A stretch of 64,000 bases of DNA. Origin: Prevotella sp. E9-3. Its GTDB lineage: Bacteria > Bacteroidota > Bacteroidia > Bacteroidales > Bacteroidaceae. Made by a program: the position numbers and the translations under genes. Shown one piece after another: positions 50,643 through 59,046 of the stretch (positions are counted from its first letter, which is position 1; every line of letters starts with the position of its first letter). The notes beneath the pieces were generated by a model. That model was not told the DNA's origin. It searched no databases and saw only the letters and a list, made by a program, of their open reading frames with translations. The stretch is taken from the NCBI RefSeq assembly GCF_022024015.1, contig NZ_CP091786.1:682001-746000 (forward strand), written 5' to 3'.

Positions 50643-52058
50643 TTAGGGTTCTACGGTGTATGTCTGCTGGCTGTTGGCCTTCAGGGTGACGGTCTGGCCG
50701 CCGAGGGTGAAGGTCATGGTCTCTGCCGATGGCATGAAGAGGTAGGGCGTGTGGGCCTGCAGGGTGCCGCCGATGCGGTTCACCTCCTGCATGACGACAT
50801 CCCACTGCGCACCGCTCTTATCCACGCCGATGAAGCTGTAGAAGGTGCCGCCGCCGACTTTCGACACAGCAATGTCGAAGGGCAGCATGACGGTGGAGGC
50901 CTTGCCCGGGGTGAAGGTGCGCTGCATGGTGATGCTGTTTACGTCGATGTCGGCCGGGATGGTGATGTCGTGGGCCGCTGTGCCGTCACTCTCGCCGATG
51001 GTAAGACTGACATCGGTGGCTGGGGTGACGGTCACGGCGAGGCATCCGTAGTTGACGGTGGCGGCATTGATGGTGGCCGTGCCTGCCAAGGTGGAGGCGA
51101 TGCCCGTGTGGTTCTGGTCGGCATCCACGCGGTAATAGACGTTGTAGGTGCCTACGGCGGTGGCGGTGGGCACGTCAGCACTCCACGTCGAGCCGCCGTC
51201 GATGGAGTACATCAGCGTGCCGCCCGTGGCCGAGCCTCCGCTGCAGAGGGGCTGCGCCGTGCCGTTGTAGTCGACGGTGGCCGGTGTCGGCGCGGTAGCG
51301 GTGGCAGCCACCTTGTTGATGGTGAAGTCGCGGCTGCACGTGCCGGTGTAGTATCCCTGTCCGGTCAGCGTCACGGTGGCGATGCCTGCATTGGTGTTGT
51401 TCTCGTAACTGACGGTGTAGTCGGTGTCTGCGGTCAGCGTCAGCGGAGTTATCGTGCCCGTGTTGAGCGTCACGCCGCTGATGGCAGGCTCGATGGCACT
51501 GCCCGTGTAGTCGTAACTGCCGGCAATGCCGCTGACGTCGGCTCCGCTGATGTCGAGCACGGGCTTCGTGTCGCTCAGCGTCACGTCAATCCTATAGACA
51601 TACCAACTCTGGTTGCAACGCACGGAGCATGACGTCGTGTTGTTGGTGGCATCCTGTTCCCAGTTTTCGCCTGGATTAGTGCAATACACCTTGACATGGC
51701 TGATGTACTTGCCGGCGCTGAACGACAGGGTGAAGGGGTTCATGGGATAGAGCACGTATCTGTACCCGTCAGCGTATGCTTTTTCGTTGCTGGGCATCTC
51801 AACAACAGCGCCATAGCTCGAGGGGCTGTAGTCTATCGTCACCGCGATGCCGCCCGCCGTGGTGGTGGCGGTGGTGAACCAATCATTATTGTCAGCGTTC
51901 AGCTTGTAGTTCGTGCTGTTATAGACGAGATAGGAATTGTAATAATTGTTTTCGTATGCCTCACGGAACGTAAACGTGACGGTCTCGTCGGCCCATGCCG
52001 TGGCGTTGCCCACGAGCATGAGGGCCAGGATGATGATTTGTTTGATATGCTGTTTCAT
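50643..52058 (-). CDS. Secreted surface protein with Ig-like/MBG-type repeats
   Basis: 471 aa with signal peptide 1-24. Residues about 25-165 form a beta-rich domain (VTFTFREAYENNYYNSYLVY). Then come YDG/MBG-like repeats with the YDYTGSAIEPAISGVTL and YNGTAQPL patterns, a region with an S/T-rich strand (IDVNSITMQRTFTPGKASTVMLPF), and a beta end. No enzyme motif is seen. G+C-rich third positions set it apart from the flanking chromosome. It lies 15 bases behind the 1330-aa gene. The opposite strand is also open in places, but only this strand gives a signal peptide and domains. Confidence 0.8.
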   Translation of the reverse strand: MKQHIKQIIILALMLVGNATAWADETVTFTFREAYENNYYNSYLVYNSTNYKLNADNNDWFTTATTTAGGIAVTIDYSPSSYGAVVEMPSNEKAYADGYRYVLYPMNPFTLSFSAGKYISHVKVYCTNPGENWEQDATNNTTSCSVRCNQSWYVYRIDVTLSDTKPVLDISGADVSGIAGSYDYTGSAIEPAISGVTLNTGTITPLTLTADTDYTVSYENNTNAGIATVTLTGQGYYTGTCSRDFTINKVAATATAPTPATVDYNGTAQPLCSGGSATGGTLMYSIDGGSTWSADVPTATAVGTYNVYYRVDADQNHTGIASTLAGTATINAATVNYGCLAVTVTPATDVSLTIGESDGTAAHDITIPADIDVNSITMQRTFTPGKASTVMLPFDIAVSKVGGGTFYSFIGVDKSGAQWDVVMQEVNRIGGTLQAHTPYLFMPSAETMTFTLGGQTVTLKANSQQTYTVEP

Positions 52059-52073
52059 TGCTGTGTCCTCCTG

Positions 52074-55000
52074 TTATTTGATGATGACCTTTTTACCTTT
52101 ATTGATATATATGCCGCGCTGCGTCGGCTCGCCCTGCAGTCGGCTTCCGTCGAGACTATACCATGCGTCGGTCGATTGTTCCATGTTCAATGTTCCATGT
52201 TCCATGTTGATGATTCCCGTTGTCTCGCCGTTGCTGCCCAGCAGTCTGACGCGCAGCGTCGCGGGCAGTTCTTCGCCGTCAGCGGCGCGGGTCGTCCGCC
52301 GTGCCGCAGCCTTCGGCGTACCGCCGGGAGCCACGAGATAGGCCCTCATCGGTTTTACGCGCACATAGCCACCCACCTGTACGAAGGTGCCCAGTTCGGT
52401 GCCTGTACCCGCCGTGCCCACGAAGCCGTAGTAGTAGGTATCGTCGGCCGTGAAGTTCTGCGTTTTATAGGTGCCTGCCAGCGTCCAGCCCGGCTCGATG
52501 ACGCCCGCGAAGGCCACCACGTTGACAGCAGAGGCCGGCATGGTGAAGGTGTAGGTGCCGTTGCCCCCGTCGGTCAGGCTGACGGTCTGGCTGTTGGCGT
52601 CGGTGGCGGTGATGCTGCCCGTCAGCGTGTAGCCGCTCTTCAGTGTCAGCGTCACCGTCTGGCCCATCGTGGCGGTGGTGGCTGCGCTGCCGCCCACCGT
52701 TGCCTCAAGGCTTTCGGGCAGGTTGATGGCAAACGGTGTCAGCGTCCACTTGGCGTAGAGCGTCAGGTTTGCGGTCACTGCCGTTGCGAAGTCGTAGGCG
52801 TTGCCGTCCGTACAGTCAGCATCGGTGTACCATCCGCCGAAGGTGTAGCCCGTACGGGTGGGTTCCGTCGGCTCGGTGGCCGTGGCGTTGTTGTCGATGC
52901 TCTGTTGTGCCACTGCGCTGCCGCCCTGCGAGTTGAACGCGACGAACCATTCGCTGCCCTGCGGCACGATGCGCCTGTTGCTGTTGACGTTGCCGGTGGT
53001 GACCACCTGCTGGCGGTTGTCGTCGAACACGAAGTTGCCCAGCAGGTTCACCGTGCCGCCGAAGCTCATGGCGTAGATATTATCCGACGAGCGGCACCAG
53101 CTGAGGTTGACAGTGGCGCCATCGCCGCCGATGGCGTAGCCGTTCAGGTCGTACCAGGCGCTCACCCGTCCGCCATAGATGGTAACGGTGCTGTTGGGGC
53201 CGCCGATGACCCGCGATGCATCCCCATGACTGGTGGCATTGATTTCGCCACCGTGGATGGTGATGGTGCCGCCGCTGGCATACATTCCTGCACCTCCGAT
53301 GGCCGAACCGTACTGGTCGGCAGAGTAGGCCGTGAGTGCGCCCGTGTTGCCGCTCTGCGAGTAGATGGTCAGCGAGTTGCCGCTGCGCACCTCGATGCCT
53401 CGGTTGGCAGTGAGCGTCACGCCGTCGCACAGCACCAGGCTGACGTCGCCGGTCACCGTGATGCGGCTGCCGACGGTCACGTCTTCCGTCACCACATACC
53501 AGCTGCCGTTCATGCTCGTAGTCGAAGCAGTGACGATGCTACCGTTGTCGTCGGTGGTGGTGGCGGTCTCAAGACTGCCGCTGTTGGTGTTGTACTTCTC
53601 AAACGTCAGCACTATGAAGTCGTGAGTCAGCGTGCCGCAGGCGGCATACGCTCCGCTGCCAGTCACGGTCATGGTATATAGACCCGGTGCGTTCACGACG
53701 GAGGCTGCTGCACCGTTGCAGGTGTAGGATACGCTGTAGTCCGTACCCGCTGTCAGTGTCTGGTTCATCGTCAGTCCGGTGATGGTGACGGTGGGGACTA
53801 TCGCCCTTTCGCTGCCCGTATGCTGATACACCTCGCCGACTCCGCTCAGTGTGGCGCTGGTGAAGTTGAGCACGCGGAAGGCCTTGCTCTTGCTGCCTGT
53901 GTAGGCAGTGCCGCTGTGGGGACTGATGGTCACCACATAATCGCCCGCAGCCTGCACCTGGTCAACGGGCGTTCCGTTCAGCGTGTAGGCGATGTCGTAG
54001 TCGGTGCCGGCGGTCAGCGCACTGCCCATTAGCGCCACGGCGAGTGTGCTGAGACTGATGGGCGAACCCGTATAGATGTAGTCGTCGCTGACACCCGTGA
54101 TTTCGGCATTGGCAAGGTCGTTAGACATCTGCGCAAAGGTGGCGCTGACGGTGACGTTCTTGGCGGGCATCGTGAAGGTGTAGGTGCCGTTACCCGTATT
54201 CGTGACGGTCACCACTCCGTTGTCAGCATCCCTTACGCTGACGCTCTCCACGCCATAGCCGGCAATGGGCGTGGCAGTGATGGTCACGGTCTTGTTGGCA
54301 GCTGAATTTCTCTTGTCCGTTGTCACACTGCCGTTCTCCGTTTCAGAAATATCTATTGCCCTGCTGCCTGCGGGAACGATGGTCTTGCCTGCCAGATTGC
54401 CTGTGGTGGCCTCGGTCTCCGTACCACGGATCCAGAAACTCTTTCCGAGAGTGACGGTCCCCCTGGTCTTATTGGTATAGAATTCGTCGGCATCGCTTGT
54501 CCAGCTGATATTGATGCTGCCGCTCTTTGTATCTACTCCATAATAAGAATTGCTGCCACTAAATCTTCCTACGCCGCCCTTAAAGGTGAAGCTGCCATCA
54601 GTTGAGCGGAAACCGTCTCCAGTGTTGCTATCGCCTTTGGCATTGACTATACCGCCGTACATGTAGAAATGCTTGCACCAGATAGCACGTTTAAAACTTC
54701 CAGAAGCGGAAATGTTGAGAGTGCCGCTGCCCTGCTCCTGCCCGTAGATGTATAAGCTCTGGTTAGGATCGTAGATGGCATGGTCATTATGTGTGACCGT
54801 CATCGTCGCGCCGTCGGCAAGAATCAGGTGTGTTTCGCCCGTAAGTGAAATTCGCCCGTTGTAGCTGACATCCCCGGTCACGACATACCAGCCGGAGAGC
54901 GAGGTGGGCTTGTTCCCGCTGTTGATGACGGTGACGTCGGCATAGGGCTTGCTCTTTAGCACACCCTCCTCGTAGTACTTCCACCCGTCGCTCACGGTGA

Positions 55001-56066
55001 AGGTGAACGACTGCGAGCCGCTGTAGTCGCCCGTGCCAGTGATGGTCAGTGTGTAGTCGCCCTCCTGCTGCACGGTGCCGGGGGTGATGGTCTCGGTATA
55101 GTGCGTCCCTTTCGTTAGCACCGTTCCGTCCGCTGCCGTCACGGTGTAATCGATGGCGATTTCATAGCCGGTGTAGGGGTAGTAGTTATTGATGCCGCTG
55201 ACGGTGGCATTAGAGAGGCTTTTTGCATCCATGTCAGGAACAACGTTTTCGTCGCTGACCTTCCAGCCGGAGCCGAGCAGGGCCTGGAGGGCGATGCCCG
55301 TGGCGGTAGTTGCAGTACCCTGCTTGGCTATTGAGCCGTAACTCTTGCTGCCATCGTAGTAGCAGTTGGTCAATGTCGAACTGCCGTTGCGGTTGAACAG
55401 GGCACTGCCATCGGTCTGGCTGATGGCCATTGTTCCCGCCATCAGGCAGTTGGTGAACGTCAGCGAACCGTTGCGCCAGCCTACGAAGCCGCCGCAGTTG
55501 TTGGTACTCCCGCCCGAGATGCTGCCGTCGAACAGGCAGTTGGTGACGGTGAGCGTACACCCGCTTTCTTCAACAGCCACAAATCCGGCGTGTGTGCCGT
55601 CGCCGCTGATGCTGGTATTGATGACCACGCTGCTCTGGCAGCTCTGGATGGTGCAGTTGCCATAGCTGTGGGCAGCGATACCGGCAGCGTACTTATAGCC
55701 GGTGCTGATGGTTCCCGCCACTTTCAGGCACTTGAACGTCGCTCCGTCGATGTAGCCGAACGGGGCGCAACCGTCAGCTGTTGCTGTGGCATTGAACGTC
55801 AGCGTATGTCCGCCGCCGTAGAACGTCCCGCTGAACTTGTTCGTACTTGTGCCCGCTATCGTCGAAACGGTGATGTCTGCGCCGAGCGTCACGGTCTGTC
55901 CGCTGTACGACGTGCCGCTGTTGACGGCATTTGCGAACGAATCCCAGTCAGCTGCCGAGCTGATGGTGACGTCCTCTGCCCACGCCGTCGAGACGGTGAG
56001 CACGGCGAGGAGCAGCGTGGTGGCTGCCCTCGCGGAGTGGTTGATGATGTGAATGAAGTGTTTCAT
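52074..56066 (-). CDS. Large secreted repeat protein (GLUG/MBG/InlB-type repeats)
   Basis: 1330 aa with signal peptide 1-30. Residues about 35-255 look like a parallel beta-helix (AGFVAVEESGCTLTVTNCLF, GFVGWRNGSLTFTNCLM). MBG/YDG-like repeats, two WYVVT-GDV beta domains resembling Cthe_2159 carbohydrate-binding folds, and an InlB/Listeria-Bacteroides repeat (TEPTRTGYTFGGWYTDADC) near 1100 follow. The tail WYSLDGSRLQ ... GIYINKGKKVIIK is of the exported-protein type. A heptamer repeat encodes INMEHGTLNMEQST. Likely an adhesin or glycan-binding surface protein; no catalytic site seen. First gene of a three-gene unit. Confidence 0.82.
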   Translation of the reverse strand: MKHFIHIINHSARAATTLLLAVLTVSTAWAEDVTISSAADWDSFANAVNSGTSYSGQTVTLGADITVSTIAGTSTNKFSGTFYGGGHTLTFNATATADGCAPFGYIDGATFKCLKVAGTISTGYKYAAGIAAHSYGNCTIQSCQSSVVINTSISGDGTHAGFVAVEESGCTLTVTNCLFDGSISGGSTNNCGGFVGWRNGSLTFTNCLMAGTMAISQTDGSALFNRNGSSTLTNCYYDGSKSYGSIAKQGTATTATGIALQALLGSGWKVSDENVVPDMDAKSLSNATVSGINNYYPYTGYEIAIDYTVTAADGTVLTKGTHYTETITPGTVQQEGDYTLTITGTGDYSGSQSFTFTVSDGWKYYEEGVLKSKPYADVTVINSGNKPTSLSGWYVVTGDVSYNGRISLTGETHLILADGATMTVTHNDHAIYDPNQSLYIYGQEQGSGTLNISASGSFKRAIWCKHFYMYGGIVNAKGDSNTGDGFRSTDGSFTFKGGVGRFSGSNSYYGVDTKSGSINISWTSDADEFYTNKTRGTVTLGKSFWIRGTETEATTGNLAGKTIVPAGSRAIDISETENGSVTTDKRNSAANKTVTITATPIAGYGVESVSVRDADNGVVTVTNTGNGTYTFTMPAKNVTVSATFAQMSNDLANAEITGVSDDYIYTGSPISLSTLAVALMGSALTAGTDYDIAYTLNGTPVDQVQAAGDYVVTISPHSGTAYTGSKSKAFRVLNFTSATLSGVGEVYQHTGSERAIVPTVTITGLTMNQTLTAGTDYSVSYTCNGAAASVVNAPGLYTMTVTGSGAYAACGTLTHDFIVLTFEKYNTNSGSLETATTTDDNGSIVTASTTSMNGSWYVVTEDVTVGSRITVTGDVSLVLCDGVTLTANRGIEVRSGNSLTIYSQSGNTGALTAYSADQYGSAIGGAGMYASGGTITIHGGEINATSHGDASRVIGGPNSTVTIYGGRVSAWYDLNGYAIGGDGATVNLSWCRSSDNIYAMSFGGTVNLLGNFVFDDNRQQVVTTGNVNSNRRIVPQGSEWFVAFNSQGGSAVAQQSIDNNATATEPTEPTRTGYTFGGWYTDADCTDGNAYDFATAVTANLTLYAKWTLTPFAINLPESLEATVGGSAATTATMGQTVTLTLKSGYTLTGSITATDANSQTVSLTDGGNGTYTFTMPASAVNVVAFAGVIEPGWTLAGTYKTQNFTADDTYYYGFVGTAGTGTELGTFVQVGGYVRVKPMRAYLVAPGGTPKAAARRTTRAADGEELPATLRVRLLGSNGETTGIINMEHGTLNMEQSTDAWYSLDGSRLQGEPTQRGIYINKGKKVIIK
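52179..52213. repeat. Heptanucleotide repeat inside the large surface protein gene
   Basis: TTCCATG-TTCAATG-TTCCATG-TTCCATG-TTGATGA (52179-52213), encoding the linker before the C-terminal tail on the minus strand. Confidence 0.85.
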
Positions 56067-56116
56067 TGTTGTGATTTTGATATTTGTTGTTATACTTTGT
56101 TTTATTTCTTATCTTT

Positions 56117-56419
56117 TTAAGCCGCTTCGTCCTTGTCGAGGTGGAAGCCGTATTCGTAGATGTTGTAGAAGATGGCGATGAGCACGCCCAGGCCTGCCAT
56201 CATCAGAAGGGTGAAGGGCCATACAGGCAGAAATCCGAAATGCCAGTGGAGCAGACAGCCGGCTCCTACGACAGCCAGGCCGAGGGCCACGAGCAGGCGG
56301 CAGCGGCGGTAACGGGGATAGAAGGCGTAGTAGCTGAAGCCGCGCAACAGGACGAGACCCATGGCGAGACAGAGGATGCCGCTCACGAGGAGGGCGGTCT
56401 GGTAGATTTGTTGTTCCAT
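56117..56419 (-). CDS. Small membrane protein, three predicted helices
   Basis: 100 aa with hydrophobic stretches at about 8-25, 42-60 and 68-88 and a charged end HLDKDEAA. I recognise no family. It is divergent from the membrane-bound AraC-type regulator, and its promoter (minus TATTTTTG, 56447-56454) shares the 200-base region carrying the GTGTCAATT repeats. The two may be functionally linked. The overlapping frame on the plus strand looks like a shadow. Confidence 0.65.
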   Translation of the reverse strand: MEQQIYQTALLVSGILCLAMGLVLLRGFSYYAFYPRYRRCRLLVALGLAVVGAGCLLHWHFGFLPVWPFTLLMMAGLGVLIAIFYNIYEYGFHLDKDEAA

Positions 56420-56476
56420 ACTGTTTTATAGTTTGGTTTATGGGTACAAAAATATATATTCTGCTCGACCAAAGGA

Positions 56477-56541
56477 GTGTCAATTGCGCGAATGGTGTGT
56501 CAATTTCGGTAGGAAGGTGTGTCAATTTCGCGAATTGACAC
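56477..56541. repeat. GTGTCAATT repeat array ending in a hairpin with T tract
   Basis: GTGTCAATT at 56477, 56497 and 56519 (20- and 22-base steps), then the inverted AATTGACAC at 56533-56541. The last direct copy and the inverted copy form an 11-bp stem (GTGTGTCAATT / AATTGACACAC) followed by six T. It lies between two divergent genes and so may be an operator array or an attenuator/insulator. Confidence 0.85.
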
Positions 56542-56572
56542 ACTTTTTTGTCCGTATTTGTAGAAAAATGCG

Positions 56573-56580
56573 TAACTTTG
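56573..56580 (+). promoter_or_regulatory. -7 box of the membrane AraC-type regulator
   Basis: TAACTTTG with TTTG 22 bases upstream (56547-56550), inside the T tract of the hairpin; 39 bases before ATG 56620. Confidence 0.55.
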
Positions 56581-56619
56581 CTGCGTATTTCCTTAACCAG
56601 TAATATTTCCAGACGAGAT

Positions 56620-57711
56620 ATGAATCTGATGCAGTTTACAGCCGTTGTGCTGATGATAGGATTGACGTTTAAGCTTCTGGTGCTGCCCCGACGGGTGGAG
56701 GAGAACAGCGTGACGGGCGCGAGCCGCTGGCTGATGCTCGGCGGTACGGTGTTATTAGGCCTTCAGTTCTTCCTACAGTTGGTGCTGGGTCTGCGTGAGA
56801 AAGGCGTGACGCAGGCCGTGATGCTCAATCTCGGGGTGTTTACGCTGGTGTCGTGGCTGCTGTCGCTGGCCGTGCTCCGACTGCTGACGCAGGGACGCTT
56901 GAACCTGCTGGACAAGTGGCTGGGCGGCGGTGTATGGCTGACAGAGCTGGTGCTGATATTCGCCACGGCCATGACTGGCGGGCAGACGCTGCTGAGCGAC
57001 ACGCCGAGGCTGCAACTGGCCGAGCAGGCGGGCAGCGTGCTCTACTTCGCCATGCAGTGCTACTACGGCTGTAGGAACGTCGTGTTGCTGCGCCGCCTGC
57101 GCCAGAGCTTAGACGACTACTACGACAACGACCTGAGCCTGCGGCTCGCATGGATGCAGGTGAGCATCACCGTGCTGGCCGCGCTGGCGCTGTTCGTGCC
57201 CGCCATGATCTTCGTGCCCGGCCGGTGGCTGATGGCATTCGCCGTGGTGTTCCTCTACGGCACGTGGTATTTCGTGGACAGTTTCTGTGACTATGTGAAG
57301 AGCAGCATGCCACGAAAGGTGCAGGAAGCGGAGAAAAAATCCACCCCCCCCACCGATCCCTCTCCTAAGGAGAGAGAAGTAGATAGTTCTTCTGAGGCTA
57401 CTGCTACGGCCGTCGCCCGATGGACCCGGCAGGGCGGCTACAGGAAGAACGGACTGAAGAAATCTGTCGTGGCAGAGCAGATGGGTGTGTCGGAGAACCA
57501 GCTGACGCTCTGGCTGCGCCTGCACGACACGAAGTTTGCCGACTGGCTGTCAGACCTTCGTGTGGAGGAGGCCAAGCGCATCATCAGGCTGCACCCCGAC
57601 TGGACCAACGAGGCCATCGCCGCCCACTGCGGCTTTGCCGACCGCCCCGACCTGCAGAAGAAGTTCAAGAAATATACCGGCATGACCCCCATGCAGTATG
57701 CCGAGCAGTAA
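56620..57711 (+). CDS. Membrane-anchored AraC-type regulator
   Basis: 363 aa from ATG 56620 (MNLMQFTAVVLMIG). The N-terminal about 225 residues hold six or seven hydrophobic helices. A low-complexity linker (PPTDPSPKEREVDSSS) leads to a C-terminal AraC HTH domain of about 100 residues (KKSVVAEQMGVSENQLTLWLR, TNEAIAAHCGFADRPDLQKKFKKYTGMTP). This is a one-component membrane regulator, probably controlling its divergent neighbour. An in-frame upstream start at 56548 would include the -7 box and is rejected. G+C-rich like the rest of the island. Confidence 0.85.
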   Translation: MNLMQFTAVVLMIGLTFKLLVLPRRVEENSVTGASRWLMLGGTVLLGLQFFLQLVLGLREKGVTQAVMLNLGVFTLVSWLLSLAVLRLLTQGRLNLLDKWLGGGVWLTELVLIFATAMTGGQTLLSDTPRLQLAEQAGSVLYFAMQCYYGCRNVVLLRRLRQSLDDYYDNDLSLRLAWMQVSITVLAALALFVPAMIFVPGRWLMAFAVVFLYGTWYFVDSFCDYVKSSMPRKVQEAEKKSTPPTDPSPKEREVDSSSEATATAVARWTRQGGYRKNGLKKSVVAEQMGVSENQLTLWLRLHDTKFADWLSDLRVEEAKRIIRLHPDWTNEAIAAHCGFADRPDLQKKFKKYTGMTPMQYAEQ

Positions 57712-57860
57712 ATATGTTTTGGGTTTAACGATTTTAGTTGCCAAACAGTTTGAGGACGAGCCATGTGCCAAAGACTTGTAGCAACAGGCCGGGCCAGCCG
57801 ATGGTGTATGGTGTCAATACTGAACGGAATAAACCTTATTGAAATAAAGGAATACTATAT

Positions 57861-58437
57861 ATGAGTAAGGATTTGACAACAACAAGAAAAGGGCTTGTAC
57901 AAACCGAGGATTCGGAATATGTGAGACTCGTCTCACTTATTTCGGGTGTGTGGGATAAGGCCAGAGAAAAGGCTGCTCTTGCCGTGAACACAGAGCTGCT
58001 TGATGCAAGCTGGGAAACAGGAAGATACATCGTGGAATACGAACAGCATGGTAATGTAAAAGCAGAATACGGAAAACAGCTTCTGACAAACCTGTCAAAA
58101 GACCTGACCAAACTTCGCGGAAAGGGCTATTCCAGATCCAATCTATTCAACATGAGGCTCTTCTATGTGCGATTCCCAAAAATCCAGACAGTGTCTGGAC
58201 AATTGACATGGAGCCATTATTTAGAGTTGTTGAAGTGTGACCAACTCGTCACTATTCCAGCGCCTTGCATTGAGTACGGACAAAGAGGGTGTTTTGGCTC
58301 TCGCAAACGAGGGACATCAAGTGCAAATAGCCTCGGATATTATTCGCGACCCGTTTGTGCTGGAGTTTACTGGTCTTCCCCGACAGAAACGCTACAAGGA
58401 AAAGGATCTGGAAGATAGGCTGTTAGAACTACAGTGA
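57861..58437 (+). pseudogene. DUF1016/YhcG-type PDDEXK nuclease gene, deleted and frameshifted
   Basis: The first frame (57861 to about 58230) gives the DUF1016 N-terminal domain: ALLAVNTELL-like start, SWETGRYIVEYEQ, YGKQLLTNLSKDLT, GYSRSNLFNMRLFYV and LTWSHYLELLKCD. There the usual continuation (about 25-30 residues in relatives) is missing. The homology resumes in another frame at 58237 with NSSLFQRLALSTDKEGVL ... DPFVLEFTGLP, ending at LLELQ and stop at 58437. The C-terminal nuclease domain is absent. So the gene has an internal deletion with frame change and a 3' truncation. Confidence 0.8.
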
Positions 58438-58618
58438 TGGGTGTTCGCAGACTACCCCCATACTCTAAGCCGCTTCTAGGCTTACTCGTGAATATGCTTG
58501 CAGTATGGGAAGAGCGAGGGAGAAGCGATGTAAGATGGATGATGTAGGAAATGTATCACATTATAGACAGTTTGGATATGGCTGATGTCGTATTGCTGTG
58601 CAATAGTCCTAACATGGG

Positions 58619-58810
58619 GCGGTTGATGACTATCTGCAGCTGTGTGAAGAGAAAGGCATAGCACCGAGGAAACCCTACACGGGCGTTCTTAATGTGCGTT
58701 TGCCCCCAGAGATTCACAGTGGTGTAGCCATGGCAGCCAGCAAGGAGGGCATTACCATCAATGCTTTCATCAAGAATGCTGTTGCCAGAGCATTGGGCAT
58801 AGTGCTCTGA
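58619..58810 (+). pseudogene. HicB-type antitoxin, 3' remnant
   Basis: An open frame without a start encodes AVDDYLQLCEEKG, GVLNVRLPPEIHSGVAMAA, and SKEGITINAFIKNAVARALG, then a stop. This is the C-terminal HicB DNA-binding half (ribbon-helix-helix). The N-terminal half and the HicA toxin are missing; the 180 bases upstream show no recognisable coding sequence. Confidence 0.75.
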
Positions 58811-58827
58811 AGATATCTGCAGAAAAG

Positions 58828-58859
58828 TTTGGCGATATCATAATTATTGCTTACTTTTG
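58828..58859 (+). promoter_or_regulatory. Promoter without an attached gene
   Basis: TTTG (58828-58831), 20 bases, TACTTTTG (58852-58859): as good as the tRNA promoters of this window. The next downstream feature is the att copy with hairpin and T run. Confidence 0.6.
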
Positions 58860-58862
58860 CAG

Positions 58863-58997
58863 ACGGATTTGATTAGATAATCGTTAGAGTTGATGAACAA
58901 TACGACGTAAGATAATTCTTTCAGAGTGTTGGTTCTCAACAAGTTAAGCGGATAGAAAGAGAAATGGAACGAGATTCTGTTCTCTCCGCATTTTTTT
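58863..58997 (+). ncRNA. Possible small RNA at the island edge
   Basis: About 135 bases between a strong promoter and a possible terminator: GCGGA and GAGAA upstream pair with TTCTC-TCCGC (58980-58989), followed by seven T (58991-58997). No open frame of note. It could instead be the relic of a displaced tRNA gene, since its 3' end copies tRNA-Ser. Confidence 0.3.
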
Positions 58998-59046
58998 ATT
59001 ACTACCTTCTTAAAATAGTAAGTATTATTACAATTTTCTAAAACTT

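Larger units (their letters stand above)
49969..58989. mobile_element. Degraded genomic island inserted at the tRNA-Ser 3' end
   Basis: CTGTTCTCTCCGC (49969-49981, tRNA 3' end) is repeated at 58977-58989; the match extends to 16 bases with one mismatch. Such a duplication is the usual scar of integrase-mediated insertion into a tRNA gene. The enclosed 9 kb is richer in G+C than its surroundings (37 of 60 bases at 52801-52860). It carries toxin-antitoxin and nuclease remnants and no housekeeping gene. No integrase is visible, so the element is inferred to be immobile. Confidence 0.6.

Noticed and set aside
50568..51632. A 354-codon open frame on the plus strand
   Set aside because: It is the shadow of the 471-aa surface protein gene, which alone shows signal peptide and repeats.
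51696..53681. A 661-codon open frame on the plus strand
   Set aside because: It is antisense to two surface-protein genes in G+C-rich sequence. It has no signal, no domain and Arg/His/Ala/Gly-rich composition typical of a shadow frame.
57720..57830. Minus-strand frame ending GLLLQVFGTWLVLKLFGN, perhaps the end of a membrane protein gene
   Set aside because: Only about 33 codons, no start, no family recognised; possibly another relic in the island but not supportable.
58552..58662. 36-codon frame starting MYHIIDSLDMADVV
   Set aside because: No ribosome site or relative recognised; it runs out of frame into the HicB remnant.
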